Assembly (NCBI GenBank): GCA_947629825.1
Contig: CANRFF010000002.1
Span: 89,875 to 153,874 of the forward strand
Direction: 5' to 3'
From: an uncultured Anaeroplasmataceae bacterium
Lineage (GTDB): Bacteria > Bacillota_I > Bacilli_A > Acholeplasmatales > Anaeroplasmataceae
DNA: 64,000 nucleotides
Positions 47,996 through 60,068 of this stretch are shown in pieces. The position numbers and the translations under genes are program-made. A model generated the notes under the pieces. That model saw only the letters and a program-made list of their open reading frames with translations. It made no database searches and was not told where the DNA came from. Each line of letters starts with the position of its first letter. Within the stretch, counting starts at the first letter, position 1.

Positions 47996-50104
47996 ATGGA
48001 AACAGGTTTATTGGATGAGTTGAATGAGGCGCAGAAAGAAGCGGTACTTCAAACCGAGGGGCCGGTGATGGTTATGGCCGGTGCGGGTTCCGGGAAAACG
48101 AAAGTCCTGACTCACCGAATCGCTTATCTCCTTCTGGAAAAACAAGTCCCTTTGGATGCGATATTGGCAGTTACTTTCACCAACAAAGCAGCGGCGGAAA
48201 TGAAACAACGGGTGCAGAATCTCGTCGGGGAAAACACGATGTGGATGTGGATTTCGACATTTCACAGTTTTTGTGCCCGCTTCTTGAGAAGAGAAATTCA
48301 TCTGCTTCCTCCGTATACTTCCAATTTCGGTATTCTGGATGAAGAAGATTCTCTGAAAGTGGTGAAAGATATCGTAAAAGAAGAACAAATCGATGACTTC
48401 AAACCGAAAACCTTTCGCAATCTGATTTCCAAAGTCAAGAATTTTCCGCAATACAAAAGTTCCAATTTGCCGTTATGGAACCGTTATTTGCGGGTTTCTC
48501 AACGTTATCAGCAAAGACTTGCCGAAAGCAATCTTTTGGATTTCGATGATTTGCTTGTGAAGACCTTGGATATTTTAAAAAAGGATCCGATGGTTTTAAA
48601 TCATTATCAAAACAAATTCCGGTATATTTTGGTCGACGAATTTCAGGATACCAACGATTTGCAATACGAACTGATTCAAAAACTGGCAAACGCTCATCAA
48701 AATGTTTTCGTGGTGGGCGACGACTGTCAATCCATTTATTCTTTTCGGGGAGCCAACATCAAAAATATCGAATTGTTTCAAAAAGATTTTCCGAAGTTCC
48801 GTCTGGTGAAGTTGGAACGAAACTATCGGTCGACAACGCAAATTTTAGACGTTGCGAACGAATTGATTCGGAAAAATCCGAACCAGATTCCCAAGACATT
48901 GTATTCTTCGAATACTCACGGAGTATTGCCGTTTTATTATGCTGCCGATAGTTCTTACGAAGAAGTGATGTTTGTCATCGATAAAATCCGTCAGCTTCAT
49001 TTGGCGGGAGATTCGTATCGGGATTTTGCGATTATCTACCGGGCCAATTATATTTCCAGAAATTTCGAAGAATTGCTCATTCGCTATCAGATTCCTTATA
49101 AAATTTACGGAGCGCTTTCTTTTTATTCCCGAAAGGAAATCAAAGATATGTTGGCGTATATCAAAGTGATGATTTCTCCCGAAGACCAAATTTCATTTCG
49201 CCGGATTATCAATGAACCGAAACGAAAAATCGGTCCGATGTTGGTAGAAAGACTGCAGGAATATGCTTACGAGACTCATCAGACCTTATTGGAGGCAATT
49301 CCGACCTTCCCGAAAAAAGGGCAGGGAAGCGAGGCCTTGAAAAATTTTTATGATATGATTCATTCTGTAAAAGCCCAACTGGAAAATATCGAATTGAAAA
49401 ATTTAATCGATGTGCTGTTGGAAGAAACGGGATATAAAGAAATGCTGATGTCCGAAGAAGATCAGGATCGATTGAATAATATCTATGAATTAAAAGGTGT
49501 ATTCAAGGAAATCGACGAATTTTACGAAGGCACTCCGTTGGAAAAACTTTCCGGTTTTATGCAGGATTTGGCCTTGAGAACGGATATGGACGATGAAACG
49601 GAAGAAGATTCGGTTTGTCTGACGACGTATCATCAGGCCAAGGGACTGGAATTCAAAACGGTGTTTATGGTGGCAATGGAAGAAGGGATTTTTCCGAGCG
49701 AAGGATTCAACGATGTCGATATGGAAGAAGAACGTCGGGTTTGTTATGTCGGAGTTACCCGGGCAAAAGAACGTCTTTTTTTAACCAGTGCCAATCGTCG
49801 TCTTTTGTTTGGTACGTACCAACAAATGGCACCTTCCAGGTTTTTGAAAGAACTGTTTGCGCAAAAAGGAAAACCGAAAGAAAAGTCATGGGAAAAATCC
49901 GCACCTTTGGCGGTTTCAAAGCCTTCTTCCCATGAAGAAATCCGAGTGGGAGATAAAATCACGCATAAGATGTTCGGAGACGGATTGGTCATTCAAAAAG
50001 ACGGAAATGTCATTCAGGTGGCGTTTAAAATGCCGGTCGGGATCAAAAAGTTATTGGCCGATCATCCGTCGATTGTCAAAAAAAAGGATTCTCAAAAAGA
50101 CTAA
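47996..50104 (+). CDS. pcrA: ATP-dependent DNA helicase PcrA/UvrD
   Basis: 702 aa, UvrD-family superfamily 1A helicase. Motif Q/I 'LNEAQKEAVLQTEGPVMVMAGAGSGKTKVLTHRIAYLL', Ia 'TFTNKAAAEMKQRV', II 'VDEFQDTN', III 'VGDDCQSIYSFRGA', IV 'LERNYRST', V 'LTTYHQAKGLEFKTVFM' and VI 'YVGVTRAKERL' are all present. The C-terminal tail 'IRVGDKITHKMFGDGLVIQKDGNVIQVAF' is the RNA-polymerase-binding tudor-like domain of PcrA. It works in repair and replication restart. It follows the ABC-F gene by 11 bp. Confidence 0.97.
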   Translation: METGLLDELNEAQKEAVLQTEGPVMVMAGAGSGKTKVLTHRIAYLLLEKQVPLDAILAVTFTNKAAAEMKQRVQNLVGENTMWMWISTFHSFCARFLRREIHLLPPYTSNFGILDEEDSLKVVKDIVKEEQIDDFKPKTFRNLISKVKNFPQYKSSNLPLWNRYLRVSQRYQQRLAESNLLDFDDLLVKTLDILKKDPMVLNHYQNKFRYILVDEFQDTNDLQYELIQKLANAHQNVFVVGDDCQSIYSFRGANIKNIELFQKDFPKFRLVKLERNYRSTTQILDVANELIRKNPNQIPKTLYSSNTHGVLPFYYAADSSYEEVMFVIDKIRQLHLAGDSYRDFAIIYRANYISRNFEELLIRYQIPYKIYGALSFYSRKEIKDMLAYIKVMISPEDQISFRRIINEPKRKIGPMLVERLQEYAYETHQTLLEAIPTFPKKGQGSEALKNFYDMIHSVKAQLENIELKNLIDVLLEETGYKEMLMSEEDQDRLNNIYELKGVFKEIDEFYEGTPLEKLSGFMQDLALRTDMDDETEEDSVCLTTYHQAKGLEFKTVFMVAMEEGIFPSEGFNDVDMEEERRVCYVGVTRAKERLFLTSANRRLLFGTYQQMAPSRFLKELFAQKGKPKEKSWEKSAPLAVSKPSSHEEIRVGDKITHKMFGDGLVIQKDGNVIQVAFKMPVGIKKLLADHPSIVKKKDSQKD

Positions 50105-50127
50105 AATTCAAAAAATAGTCTTTTTTT
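50095..50127 (+). terminator. Terminator of pcrA
   Basis: AAAAGACTA (50095-50103) pairs with TAGTCTTTT (50116-50124); T7 tail. The stop codon lies in the stem. Confidence 0.82.
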
Positions 50128-50180
50128 CTTGCAAAAATTAAAAATATTAAACAAAAAATTAAAAAAATGGATTTTATATA

Positions 50181-50208
50181 TTGACTTTTTTAATTTTTTT
50201 ATTAAAAT
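50181..50208 (+). promoter_or_regulatory. Promoter of the DUF2089-DUF1700/4097 operon
   Basis: TTGACT (50181-50186), 16 bp, TAAAAT (50203-50208), in a very A/T-rich stretch. Confidence 0.68.
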
Positions 50209-50231
50209 AATAAATGAATAGGAGGAAAATC

Positions 50232-50612
50232 ATGAAGAACAAGTTGATTGGCCTTTGTCCGATTTGCGGAAAAAAGTTGATTGCCAGTGAATTGACCTGT
50301 ACGGATTGCGATACGAAAATTCAAGGGGAATTTTCTTTGAGCAAATTCGACTATCTGACTACGGCACAACAAGAATTTGCGTTGGTTTTTTTGAAAAATG
50401 CGGGAAATATCAAATCGATTGAAAAAGAATTGAATATTTCCTATCCGACGGTCAAGAAAACATTGGACGAATTGATTGTGGCTTTGGGATTTAAGACCAT
50501 TTCCATTTTGCCGGAAGACAAATGGGCAAAAGAAGATATTCTGCGGGCATTGAGGGCAAAAGAAATCACTTTCGATGAAGCGGAACGAATGTTAAAGGAG
50601 TGTGGAGAATAA
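50232..50612 (+). CDS. DUF2089 zinc-ribbon/HTH regulator
   Basis: 126 aa from ATG 50232, six bases behind AGGAGG. An N-terminal zinc ribbon 'CPICGKKLIASELTCTDCDTKI' is followed by a sigma-70-region-4-like HTH 'LTTAQQEFALVFLKNAGNIKSIEKELNISYPTVKKTLDELI', the DUF2089 architecture. The last 25 residues ('EDILRALRAKEITFDEAERMLKE') resemble an SHOCT-like segment. Such proteins regulate the adjacent DUF1700/DUF4097 genes, which is what follows here after one base. Confidence 0.86.
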   Translation: MKNKLIGLCPICGKKLIASELTCTDCDTKIQGEFSLSKFDYLTTAQQEFALVFLKNAGNIKSIEKELNISYPTVKKTLDELIVALGFKTISILPEDKWAKEDILRALRAKEITFDEAERMLKECGE

Positions 50613-50613
50613 T

Positions 50614-51522
50614 ATGGAACGGGAATTTTTAGACGAATTGAGAAAAAAGTTGGAAGAAAAAGGAATCGCTTCCGAAAAAATCATTGAAAAATATCAAAGA
50701 AGATTTCGTTTGGGGCGTGAGGCTCAGATGACCGATGAGGAAATCATCGATTTGTTGGGTGGAGTGGATTCTATCGTGGAAAAATATGTTTCCGAAGAAA
50801 AAAACGCAGAAAAAGAACCGGTGTTTGAAGAACCTGCGGAGCAGAAGAAAAAAATCGTTTTGGACTTGGCTTATTTTTCGGAGTTTTCGATTGATTCCGT
50901 ACCGGGAAGCGACATTTCTTTCGATGTCGAAGAAGAAGCCCTCAAATATGTAAAGACAGAGATAACGAATTCGGGGGCCAGTATTCAAAGTATCAATAAA
51001 TTGAAATTTTGGAATAGACAAAACAGAGAATTCAGCGGTACTATGCATATCGGCGAAGACGCATTGATCGAAATGATCAAGATTCAAAATGTATCCGGTG
51101 ATGTCCGGTCGAAAATTTTAAAATCCGATGCCATTGTCATTACCAATACGTCCGGTGATTTTACGATTGACGGATTGTCGGCAAAGGAAGTCAAAATTAC
51201 CAATGTCAGCGGCGATTTCGAAGTGGAAAAGATTGCCTCGGATCAACTGACGATCTCGACGGTCAGCGGAGGGATTGAACTGGGAATCGTGGTCGGCGGT
51301 CAAGCCAATTTAAATACGGTTTCGGGAGATATTAAGATCGAAATGGCGAAAATCGATGCTTGTACGGCAGATACGGTTTCGGGAGATATCACCATTGAAA
51401 GTGCCGATATTTCGGAAGAAAATATCAAAACCAATGCGGTTGCGGGACATGTTTCGATTTCCGGAAAAGCCCAGAAATCTTTATCTGCCAAACTCAAAGA
51501 TGTGTTCTCGGAATTGTTTTGA
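50614..51522 (+). CDS. DUF1700-like N-terminus with DUF4097 beta-repeat domain
   Basis: 302 aa from ATG 50614 (GGAG six bases upstream). Residues 1-60 ('REFLDELRKKLEEKGIASEKIIEKYQRRFRLGREAQMTDEEIIDLLGGVDSIVEKY') match the DUF1700 helical domain. Residues 85-290 are repeating strands 'NVSGDV', 'NTSGDFTI', 'NVSGDFEV', 'TVSGGIEL', 'TVSGDIKI', 'TVSGDITI', as in the DUF4097 beta-helix. No membrane segment is evident, so unlike many relatives it appears cytosolic. The DUF2089-DUF1700/4097 pair is known from envelope stress systems; its role here is inferred. Confidence 0.84.
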   Translation: MEREFLDELRKKLEEKGIASEKIIEKYQRRFRLGREAQMTDEEIIDLLGGVDSIVEKYVSEEKNAEKEPVFEEPAEQKKKIVLDLAYFSEFSIDSVPGSDISFDVEEEALKYVKTEITNSGASIQSINKLKFWNRQNREFSGTMHIGEDALIEMIKIQNVSGDVRSKILKSDAIVITNTSGDFTIDGLSAKEVKITNVSGDFEVEKIASDQLTISTVSGGIELGIVVGGQANLNTVSGDIKIEMAKIDACTADTVSGDITIESADISEENIKTNAVAGHVSISGKAQKSLSAKLKDVFSELF

Positions 51523-51583
51523 AAACCAAAACTCCGACAGGGATGAAATTCGCCAGTTGGAACTATAAATAAAAATTATAATA

Positions 51584-51607
51584 AAATGGCCTTTTTGGCC
51601 GTTTTTT
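51584..51607 (+). terminator. Terminator of the DUF2089 operon
   Basis: AAATGGCC/GGCCGTTT stem (one G-U) around TTTTT, continuing into T7. Confidence 0.8.
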
Positions 51608-51837
51608 TGTTATAAAATTTCGAAAAGTGTCGTTTTTGAGTGTTCTTTTTGCATTTTATAAGAAAAAATGGGGTTTTTGAGGGGAACAAAAGAGCAAACT
51701 ATAAAAAAAAATTATGAAAAAAAATATGAAAATTAAGAAAGATAATATTTGTATTTTATGCTTTTTTTTTGTTTTTTAATGTACTATAATGTAGATACTT
51801 TAAAGTCGATCATTGTTAAGAATTGGAGGATATTTTT
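51608..51837 (+). promoter_or_regulatory. A/T-rich leader region of nrdDG
   Basis: This stretch is strongly A/T-rich and contains no ORF. TATAAT lies at 51785-51790 with only T-rich sequence at -35. The flanking ACTATAATGTAGAT is a weak dyad that only loosely resembles an NrdR box, so specific control is not claimed. The start codon has TTGGAGGA eight bases before it. Confidence 0.45.
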
Positions 51838-54000
51838 ATGAAAATCATTAAAAGAAGCGGAAGCGAAGTCAAATTTGATATTTCCAAAATCATTTCGGCG
51901 ATTTCCAAGGCAAACGACGAGGTGTTGCTTAAGGATCAGTTGAGCAATGACGAAATCAGACAAATTGCGGAAAATGTTCAAAAAATTTGCAAGAAGTCCA
52001 AATATTCTCTGAACGTGGAAGAAATTCAGAATCTGGTGGAAGACGAATTGATGAAAGCCGGATCTTTCAATATTGCGAGAAAATATATTACCTATCGTTA
52101 TAATCGGGCATTGGTTCGGAAATCGAATTCCACCGATGAACAGATTTTGAGTCTGATCGAATGCAATAACGAGGAAGTCAAACAGGAAAATTCCAACAAG
52201 AATCCGACGGTAAACAGCGTGCAACGGGACTATATGGCCGGCGAGGTCAGCAAAGACATCACGAAGCGTTTTTTATTGCCGGCGGATATTGTAAAAGCTC
52301 ATGAAGAAGGAATTATCCATTTTCACGATGCGGATTATTTCGCTCAACATATGCATAATTGTTGTTTGGTCAATCTGGAAGATATGCTTCAGAACGGAAC
52401 CGTCATCAGTCAGACGATGATTGAAAAACCGAAAAGTTTTTCCACTGCCTGCAATGTTGCGACGCAGATTATCGCTCAGGTAGCCAGTTCTCAATACGGA
52501 GGTCAGTCGATAACGTTATCTCATTTGGCTCCTTTCGTGGATATTTCGCGAAAAAAACTGATCAAAGAAGTGACGGAGGAATTCAAACAAGAAGGAATTG
52601 AGGCTTCTTCGGAAAAAATTGCGGAAATTGCCGAGATGAGAGTGAAAAAAGAAATCGAACGAGGGTGCCAGATGATTCAGTATCAGGTCGTAACGTTGAT
52701 GACAACGAACGGTCAGGCTCCTTTTGTGACGGTCTTTATGTATTTGAATGAAGTGCCGGAAGGTCGTTTGCGGGATGATTTGGCGATGATTATCGAAGAA
52801 ATGCTTCGTCAGAGGATTTTGGGCGTCAAAAACGAAAAAGGCGTTTATATCACGCCGGCATTTCCGAAACTGATTTACGTTTTGGAAGAAAACAATATTC
52901 ACGACGATTCCAAATATTTCTATTTGTCCGAACTTGCTGCCAAGTGTACTGCCAAGAGATTGGTTCCGGACTATATTTCCGAAAAAGTCATGATGCAGAT
53001 GAAAGAAGGAAATTGTTATCCTTGTATGGGGTGCCGTTCGTTTTTAAGTCCTTATAAAGATGAAACCGGAGAATATAAATTTTACGGTCGGTTCAATCAA
53101 GGTGTGGTGACGTTGAATTTGGTGGATGTGGCTTGTTCTTCCGAAAAAAATATGGATCGCTTCTGGGAGATTTTAAACGAAAGACTGGAACTCTGTTACA
53201 GAGCATTGATGTGCCGGCATAAACGTTTGCTCGGAACACCATCGGATGTGGCACCGATTTTATGGCAATACGGCGGACTTGCCAGATTGAAAAAAGGGGA
53301 AGTAATCGATAAGTTGTTGTTCAACGGATATTCCACGATTTCGCTTGGCTATGCCGGATTATCCGAATGTGTCCGTTATATGCTTGATGAACCGCATACG
53401 ACCCCTCGGGGAACGGAATTCGGTCTGGCGATTATGCAACGGCTCAACGATGCCTGCAACGAATGGAAAAAAGAAACATCGATCGGCTTCAGCGTTTACG
53501 GAACACCGCTCGAATCCACGACGTACAAATTTGCGAAATGTCTTCAGAAACGATTCGGAATCATTCCGAATGTAACGGATAAAAATTATATTACCAACAG
53601 TTATCATGTCAATGTCCGGGAACAGATCGACGCATTTAAGAAACTGACTTTGGAATCCAGATTCCAGGCGCTTTCTCCGGGAGGAGCGATCAGTTATGTG
53701 GAAGTTCCGAATCTGCAGAACAATATTCCTGCGGTACTGGCTTTGATGAGACATATTTATGATACGATTATGTATGCGGAACTCAATACCAAGAGCGATT
53801 ATTGTCAGTGTTGCGGATATGACGGAGAAATCAAAATCGTAACCGATGCCGACGACAAGTTGGTTTGGGAATGTCCGAATTGCGGAAACAGAGATCAATC
53901 GAAATTGAATGTTGCCCGAAGAACTTGCGGTTATATCGGAACACAATTCTGGAATCAGGGAAGAACGCAGGAAATCAAAGAAAGAGTACTGCATCTGTAA
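51838..54000 (+). CDS. nrdD: Anaerobic ribonucleoside-triphosphate reductase (class III)
   Basis: 720 aa from ATG 51838. An N-terminal ATP-cone allosteric domain (1-95, 'IIKRSGSEVKFDISKIISAISKANDEVL') precedes the glycyl-radical barrel. 'HFHDADYFAQHMHNCCLVNLEDML' and active-site loop cysteines follow. The C-terminal zinc site is 'CQCCGYDGEI ... CPNCGNRD', and the radical glycine is G698 in 'RRTCGYIG'. It reduces ribonucleotides to deoxyribonucleotides without oxygen. Stop and nrdG start overlap as TAATG. No aerobic RNR is present in the window. Confidence 0.97.
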   Translation: MKIIKRSGSEVKFDISKIISAISKANDEVLLKDQLSNDEIRQIAENVQKICKKSKYSLNVEEIQNLVEDELMKAGSFNIARKYITYRYNRALVRKSNSTDEQILSLIECNNEEVKQENSNKNPTVNSVQRDYMAGEVSKDITKRFLLPADIVKAHEEGIIHFHDADYFAQHMHNCCLVNLEDMLQNGTVISQTMIEKPKSFSTACNVATQIIAQVASSQYGGQSITLSHLAPFVDISRKKLIKEVTEEFKQEGIEASSEKIAEIAEMRVKKEIERGCQMIQYQVVTLMTTNGQAPFVTVFMYLNEVPEGRLRDDLAMIIEEMLRQRILGVKNEKGVYITPAFPKLIYVLEENNIHDDSKYFYLSELAAKCTAKRLVPDYISEKVMMQMKEGNCYPCMGCRSFLSPYKDETGEYKFYGRFNQGVVTLNLVDVACSSEKNMDRFWEILNERLELCYRALMCRHKRLLGTPSDVAPILWQYGGLARLKKGEVIDKLLFNGYSTISLGYAGLSECVRYMLDEPHTTPRGTEFGLAIMQRLNDACNEWKKETSIGFSVYGTPLESTTYKFAKCLQKRFGIIPNVTDKNYITNSYHVNVREQIDAFKKLTLESRFQALSPGGAISYVEVPNLQNNIPAVLALMRHIYDTIMYAELNTKSDYCQCCGYDGEIKIVTDADDKLVWECPNCGNRDQSKLNVARRTCGYIGTQFWNQGRTQEIKERVLHL

Positions 54001-54524
54001 TGAATTACGGTACAATAAAAAAGTTCGATATTGCGAATGGATTGGGAGTCAGAGTTTCTTTGTTTGTCAGTGGGTGTACCCATCATTGTAAGGGCTGTTT
54101 CAATGCGGAAGCGTGGGACTTTCAATATGGGGAGTTGTTTACCGAACAGACGGAACAGGAAATTCTGGACGCTTTGGCACACCCTTTTATTCAGGGACTC
54201 TCTCTTTTGGGAGGAGAACCTTTTGAAATCGAAAATCAAAAAGTATTGGTGCCGTTTTTGAGAAAAGTGCGTCAGGCCTTTCCTCAGAAAGATATCTGGT
54301 GTTATTCGGGGTATACTTTGGAAACCGAAATTCTTCAAGGAAAAGTTCATACGGAGGTAACGGATGAATTTTTATCTTATCTGGATGTTTTGGTCGACGG
54401 AGAATTTGTGGAAGAGTTGAAAGATATTTCTTTACCTTATCGGGGATCTTCCAATCAAAGACTGATCGATATTCCCCAGACCCTCCGTTCGTCTCAGGTG
54501 ATTTTAAAAGAAATCAAAAAATAA
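54000..54524 (+). CDS. nrdG: Anaerobic RNR-activating protein (radical SAM)
   Basis: 174 aa, starting in the TAATG overlap with nrdD. The radical-SAM motif is C26-x3-C30-x2-C33 in 'SGCTHHCKGC', followed by 'NAEAWDF' and 'LSLLGGEPF'. It uses S-adenosylmethionine and a 4Fe-4S cluster to generate the glycyl radical on NrdD. A terminator follows, so nrdDG is a closed two-gene operon. Confidence 0.97.
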   Translation: MNYGTIKKFDIANGLGVRVSLFVSGCTHHCKGCFNAEAWDFQYGELFTEQTEQEILDALAHPFIQGLSLLGGEPFEIENQKVLVPFLRKVRQAFPQKDIWCYSGYTLETEILQGKVHTEVTDEFLSYLDVLVDGEFVEELKDISLPYRGSSNQRLIDIPQTLRSSQVILKEIKK

Positions 54525-54552
54525 AACAGACATGCGAAAATGTCTGTTTTTT
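54523..54552 (+). terminator. Terminator of nrdDG
   Basis: AAAACAGACAT/ATGTCTGTTTT stem (54523-54533/54540-54550) with GCGAAA loop and T tail. Confidence 0.93.
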
Positions 54553-54600
54553 CTCATTTTTATGCAATTTAATGTAGGAATGTGAAGTATTTTTCGATAG

Positions 54601-56624
<2,024 letters not shown>

Positions 56625-56625
<1 letters not shown>

Positions 56626-59438
56626 TGGATAAGATTGTCATTAAAGGAGCAAGAGAAAATAATTTAAAAAATATTTCGTTGGAACTTCCCAAAAATAAAT
56701 TGATTGTCATGACCGGCTTATCCGGAAGCGGGAAATCCTCTTTGGCATTTGATACGATTTATCAGGAAGGACAAAGAAGATTTGTCGAATCCCTTTCTTC
56801 TTATGCCCGGCAGTTTATCGGTTCTATGGATAAACCGGATGTAGACAGTATCGAAGGACTTTCGCCCGCAATTTCCATCGATCAAAAATCGGCCAGTCAT
56901 AATCCGCGTTCCACGGTCGGAACCGTAACGGAAATTTATGATTATCTGCGTGTTCTTTTCGCAAGAATCGGAACGCCGTATTGTCCGATACATCACATTC
57001 CGATTTCTTCTTTTTCCAATGAGCAGATTGTCAATCAGATCATGGAATATCCCAACGGGAGTCGGATTTATATCACTTCTCCGGTGGTTTTTCGGGAAAA
57101 AGGCGAACACAAAGCGATTTTTTCAAAGTACCTTCAACAAGGTTTTGTCCGGGCAATGGTCGACGGACAGATGAGAGAACTGGATGAAGAAATCTCTTTG
57201 GAAAAAAATAAAAAACATACGATCTCGATTGTAATCGAACGATTGGTAATGAAAGAAGGTGTACGCAGTCGGATTGCCGAAGCCGTCGAATTGGCGGTCA
57301 AGTTTTCCAACGGATATTGTCAGGTCATCAGAGACGGACAAGAAGAATTTTATTCCACGGTTCATGCTTGTCCGCATTGCGGATATTCTTTGGCGACATT
57401 GGAACCCCGGATTTTTTCTTTCAACAATCCTTTGGGGGCTTGTCCGGATTGTAACGGACTGGGGAAAAAATTATCCGTATCCCCGAATCTGATTGTCGAT
57501 GAGGAAAAGTCTCTGGCAAACGGGTGTATTTTACCTTATAAAAATCAGGAAAAAGAAAATTTGAATAATCTGATGTTGGAACAAACCTGCAAACATTTCG
57601 GAATCGATATGAAAATTCCGTTTAAAAAATTGCCGGAAGAACAAAAGAAAATTATATTATATGGCTCTTCGGAAGAAATCGATTTTAAAATGAAATCGAT
57701 GAGCGGCCGGAATCATGATAAAAAAGATCGTTTCGAAGGAATCGTAACGAATTTCGAAAGAAGATATGTGGAAACCAACAGCGATTGGATCCGGGAATGG
57801 ATCGAAGGGTATATGGTCGAACGGGTTTGCGAAACGTGTCACGGCGCCCGTCTCAACGAACGGATTTTGAATATTTTTATCGACGGAAAAAACATTTATG
57901 ATGTTTGTTCGATGTCCATCGAAGAATTATACGATTGGTTTTCGAATCTTCAACTGGGCGAAGAAAAAAGAATCATTTCCGGTTTGGCAATCAAAGAAAT
58001 CAAGGATCGATTGATTTTTCTGATCAATGTCGGGTTGGAATATTTGACGCTCAGTCGGAGTGCGGATACGCTTTCGGGAGGAGAAGCGCAAAGAATCCGT
58101 TTGGCAACGCAGATCGGATCTCGTCTGACGGGAGTTCTTTATGTTTTGGATGAACCTTCAATCGGTCTTCATCAGAAAGACAATCAAAAACTGATTCAGA
58201 CGCTCAAAGAAATGAGAGATTTGGGAAATACGTTGATTGTGGTGGAACATGACGATGAAACGATGCTTTCGGCGGATTTTTTGGTCGATATCGGACCGGG
58301 AGCGGGAATTCACGGCGGAGAAGTGGTCGCCTACGGAACTCCGCAGGAAGTGATGGACAATCCCAAGAGTATTACCGGAGCATATTTATCCAAAAAAATG
58401 AGAATCGAAGTGCCGAAAACCCGTCGAAAAGGCATCGGGAAAAGTATTAAAATCATCGGTGCCGCTCAGAATAATTTGAAAAATATCACCGTTACTTTTC
58501 CGCTTGGGGTGATCAACTGCGTTACCGGAGTGTCCGGAAGCGGTAAGTCGACGTTGGTCAATGAAGTTTTGTATAAAAATGCGTATGTCCGGTTGTATTC
58601 TTCCAAAAAGATGATTCCGGGACAAGTCAAGAAAATAGAGGGACTGGAAAATATCGATCGGATCGTACATATCTCCCAACAGCCGATTGGCCGGACTCCG
58701 AGAAGTAATCCTGCGACATATACGGGCGTATTCGACGATATTCGGGATTTATTTGCCCAAACGACCGAAGCCAAAGCCCGAGGATACGACAAATCCAGAT
58801 TTTCTTTCAATGTCAAAGGCGGTCGGTGTGAAGCGTGTTGCGGAGACGGAGTCAAAAGAATTTCCATGCATTTTTTACCGGATGTTTATGTTCCTTGTGA
58901 AGTATGTCACGGAACTCGTTTCCAACGGGAAACATTGGAAGTACGGTTCAAAGGAAAAAACATTTCCGATGTTTTGAATATGACGGTGGAAGACGCCTTA
59001 TCTTTTTTTGCGGCTTTTCCGAAAATCAAATCCAAATTACAGACGATTTACGATGTCGGACTCGGTTATATCAAATTGGGACAATCCTCGACGACCCTTT
59101 CCGGAGGAGAGGCTCAAAGAGTCAAGTTGGCAACGGAACTTCATTCCAAAATCACTTCCAAAACATTGTATATTTTGGATGAACCGACGACCGGACTCCA
59201 TGCGGATGATATCAAACGGTTAATGCAGGTGATTTCCCGAATCGCCGATCAACAAGCGACGGTCATTATCATCGAACATAATTTGGATGTCATCAAATTG
59301 GCCGATTATATTGTGGATTTGGGACCGGATGGCGGAAACAAAGGCGGGACGGTGTTGTTTCAGGGAACACCGGAAAAACTGGTATCGATGTCGAATTCCT
59401 ATACTGCCCGTTTTTTGAAACCGTTATTGGAGCAATGA
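56625..59438 (+). CDS. uvrA: Excinuclease ABC subunit A
   Basis: 937 aa with two ABC ATPase domains. Walker A 'GLSGSGKSS' and 'GVSGSGKST', signatures 'LSGGEAQRIRLATQIGS' and 'LSGGEAQRVKLATELHS', and Walker B 'LYVLDEPSIGLH' and 'LYILDEPTTGLH' are complete. Zinc fingers are 'CPHCGYSLATLEPRIFSFNNPLGACPDCNGLG' and 'CEACCGDGVKRISMHFLPDVYVPCEVCHG'. It finds bulky DNA lesions for nucleotide excision repair. uvrB is not next to it in this window. Confidence 0.97.
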
Positions 59439-59457
59439 TCTCGGAAGATCGTTGTTT
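59433..59457 (+). terminator. Possible terminator of ligA-uvrA
   Basis: CAATGATCT/AGATCGTTG stem (one G-U pair) with CGGA loop; the following sequence TTTGC is only weakly T-rich. Confidence 0.4.
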
Positions 59458-59489
59458 GCATAAAATGAAATCCTAGTATATAATAGGAT
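59456..59489 (+). promoter_or_regulatory. Promoter of the hprK operon with a dyad around the -10
   Basis: TTGCAT (59456-59461), 17 bp, TATAAT (59479-59484). Inverted repeat ATCCTA (59470-59475) and TAGGAT (59484-59489) bracket the -10 box with an 8-bp spacer, an operator-like arrangement. Confidence 0.65.
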
Positions 59490-59515
59490 AGAATATCGAT
59501 GAAAGGAGATTCCGG

Positions 59516-60052
59516 ATGCAAGAAGAGAAAAAAGAGAAATTGAGACAAAATCTGGAAAATCTCAAAGAACGTTTGAAACTTCTGAAAGAAACGGATCCGA
59601 CCGGAGATTATTCGCAGATCGAACATTTGATTCAACTTCTTTGTGAATCGCTTGCCGAAATGGAAGAATTCCCTTTGTGGAAAAGAATCCTTAAAGCGAC
59701 GTTTTTCGACGTGCTTCATTATATCGCTTTCTTTTTGGGCGTCTGTGCGTTGTGCGGTTTTGTTTTTTCTTGGATTCGTCCCTTGGAAAAAAACGATTGG
59801 TTGTTTTTCTTTATTTTCCCTTTGGCTTCTTTGATTTTGATGAAAATCATGGATTTCTTTGTCGGTGTTTTTTCAAAACATCCGCTCAGGGATATGATAG
59901 TGGTTTACGGAAGTTTATTTCTGGCGGTCGGCGTTTTGAATGAATTTTGTTTTCACTTTTTTACCGGCTTCGGTTCGACCATTGTCTTTTTAATGGGAAG
60001 TTTCGGAATCAATTTTTTGATAGAATATGTATCTTATCGCCACTGGTTGTGA
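59516..60052 (+). CDS. Unknown membrane protein with N-terminal coiled coil, 178 aa
   Basis: Residues 1-50 are a highly charged amphipathic coiled coil (EEKKEKLRQNLENLKERLKLLKE). Then four hydrophobic helices follow at about 68-88, 95-115, 125-145 and 150-170. No family recognised. It is first in the operon ahead of hprK, with AAAGGAG before ATG, and its stop lies 16 bp before the hprK start. Possible membrane scaffold; function not assignable. Confidence 0.75.
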   Translation: MQEEKKEKLRQNLENLKERLKLLKETDPTGDYSQIEHLIQLLCESLAEMEEFPLWKRILKATFFDVLHYIAFFLGVCALCGFVFSWIRPLEKNDWLFFFIFPLASLILMKIMDFFVGVFSKHPLRDMIVVYGSLFLAVGVLNEFCFHFFTGFGSTIVFLMGSFGINFLIEYVSYRHWL

Positions 60053-60068
60053 TGAAAGGAGAGGGACT

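Noticed and set aside
51775-51800. NrdR box at the nrdD promoter
   Set aside because: ACTATAATGTAGAT is a poor match to the paired ACACTATATATAGTGT-type boxes and only one imperfect copy is seen.
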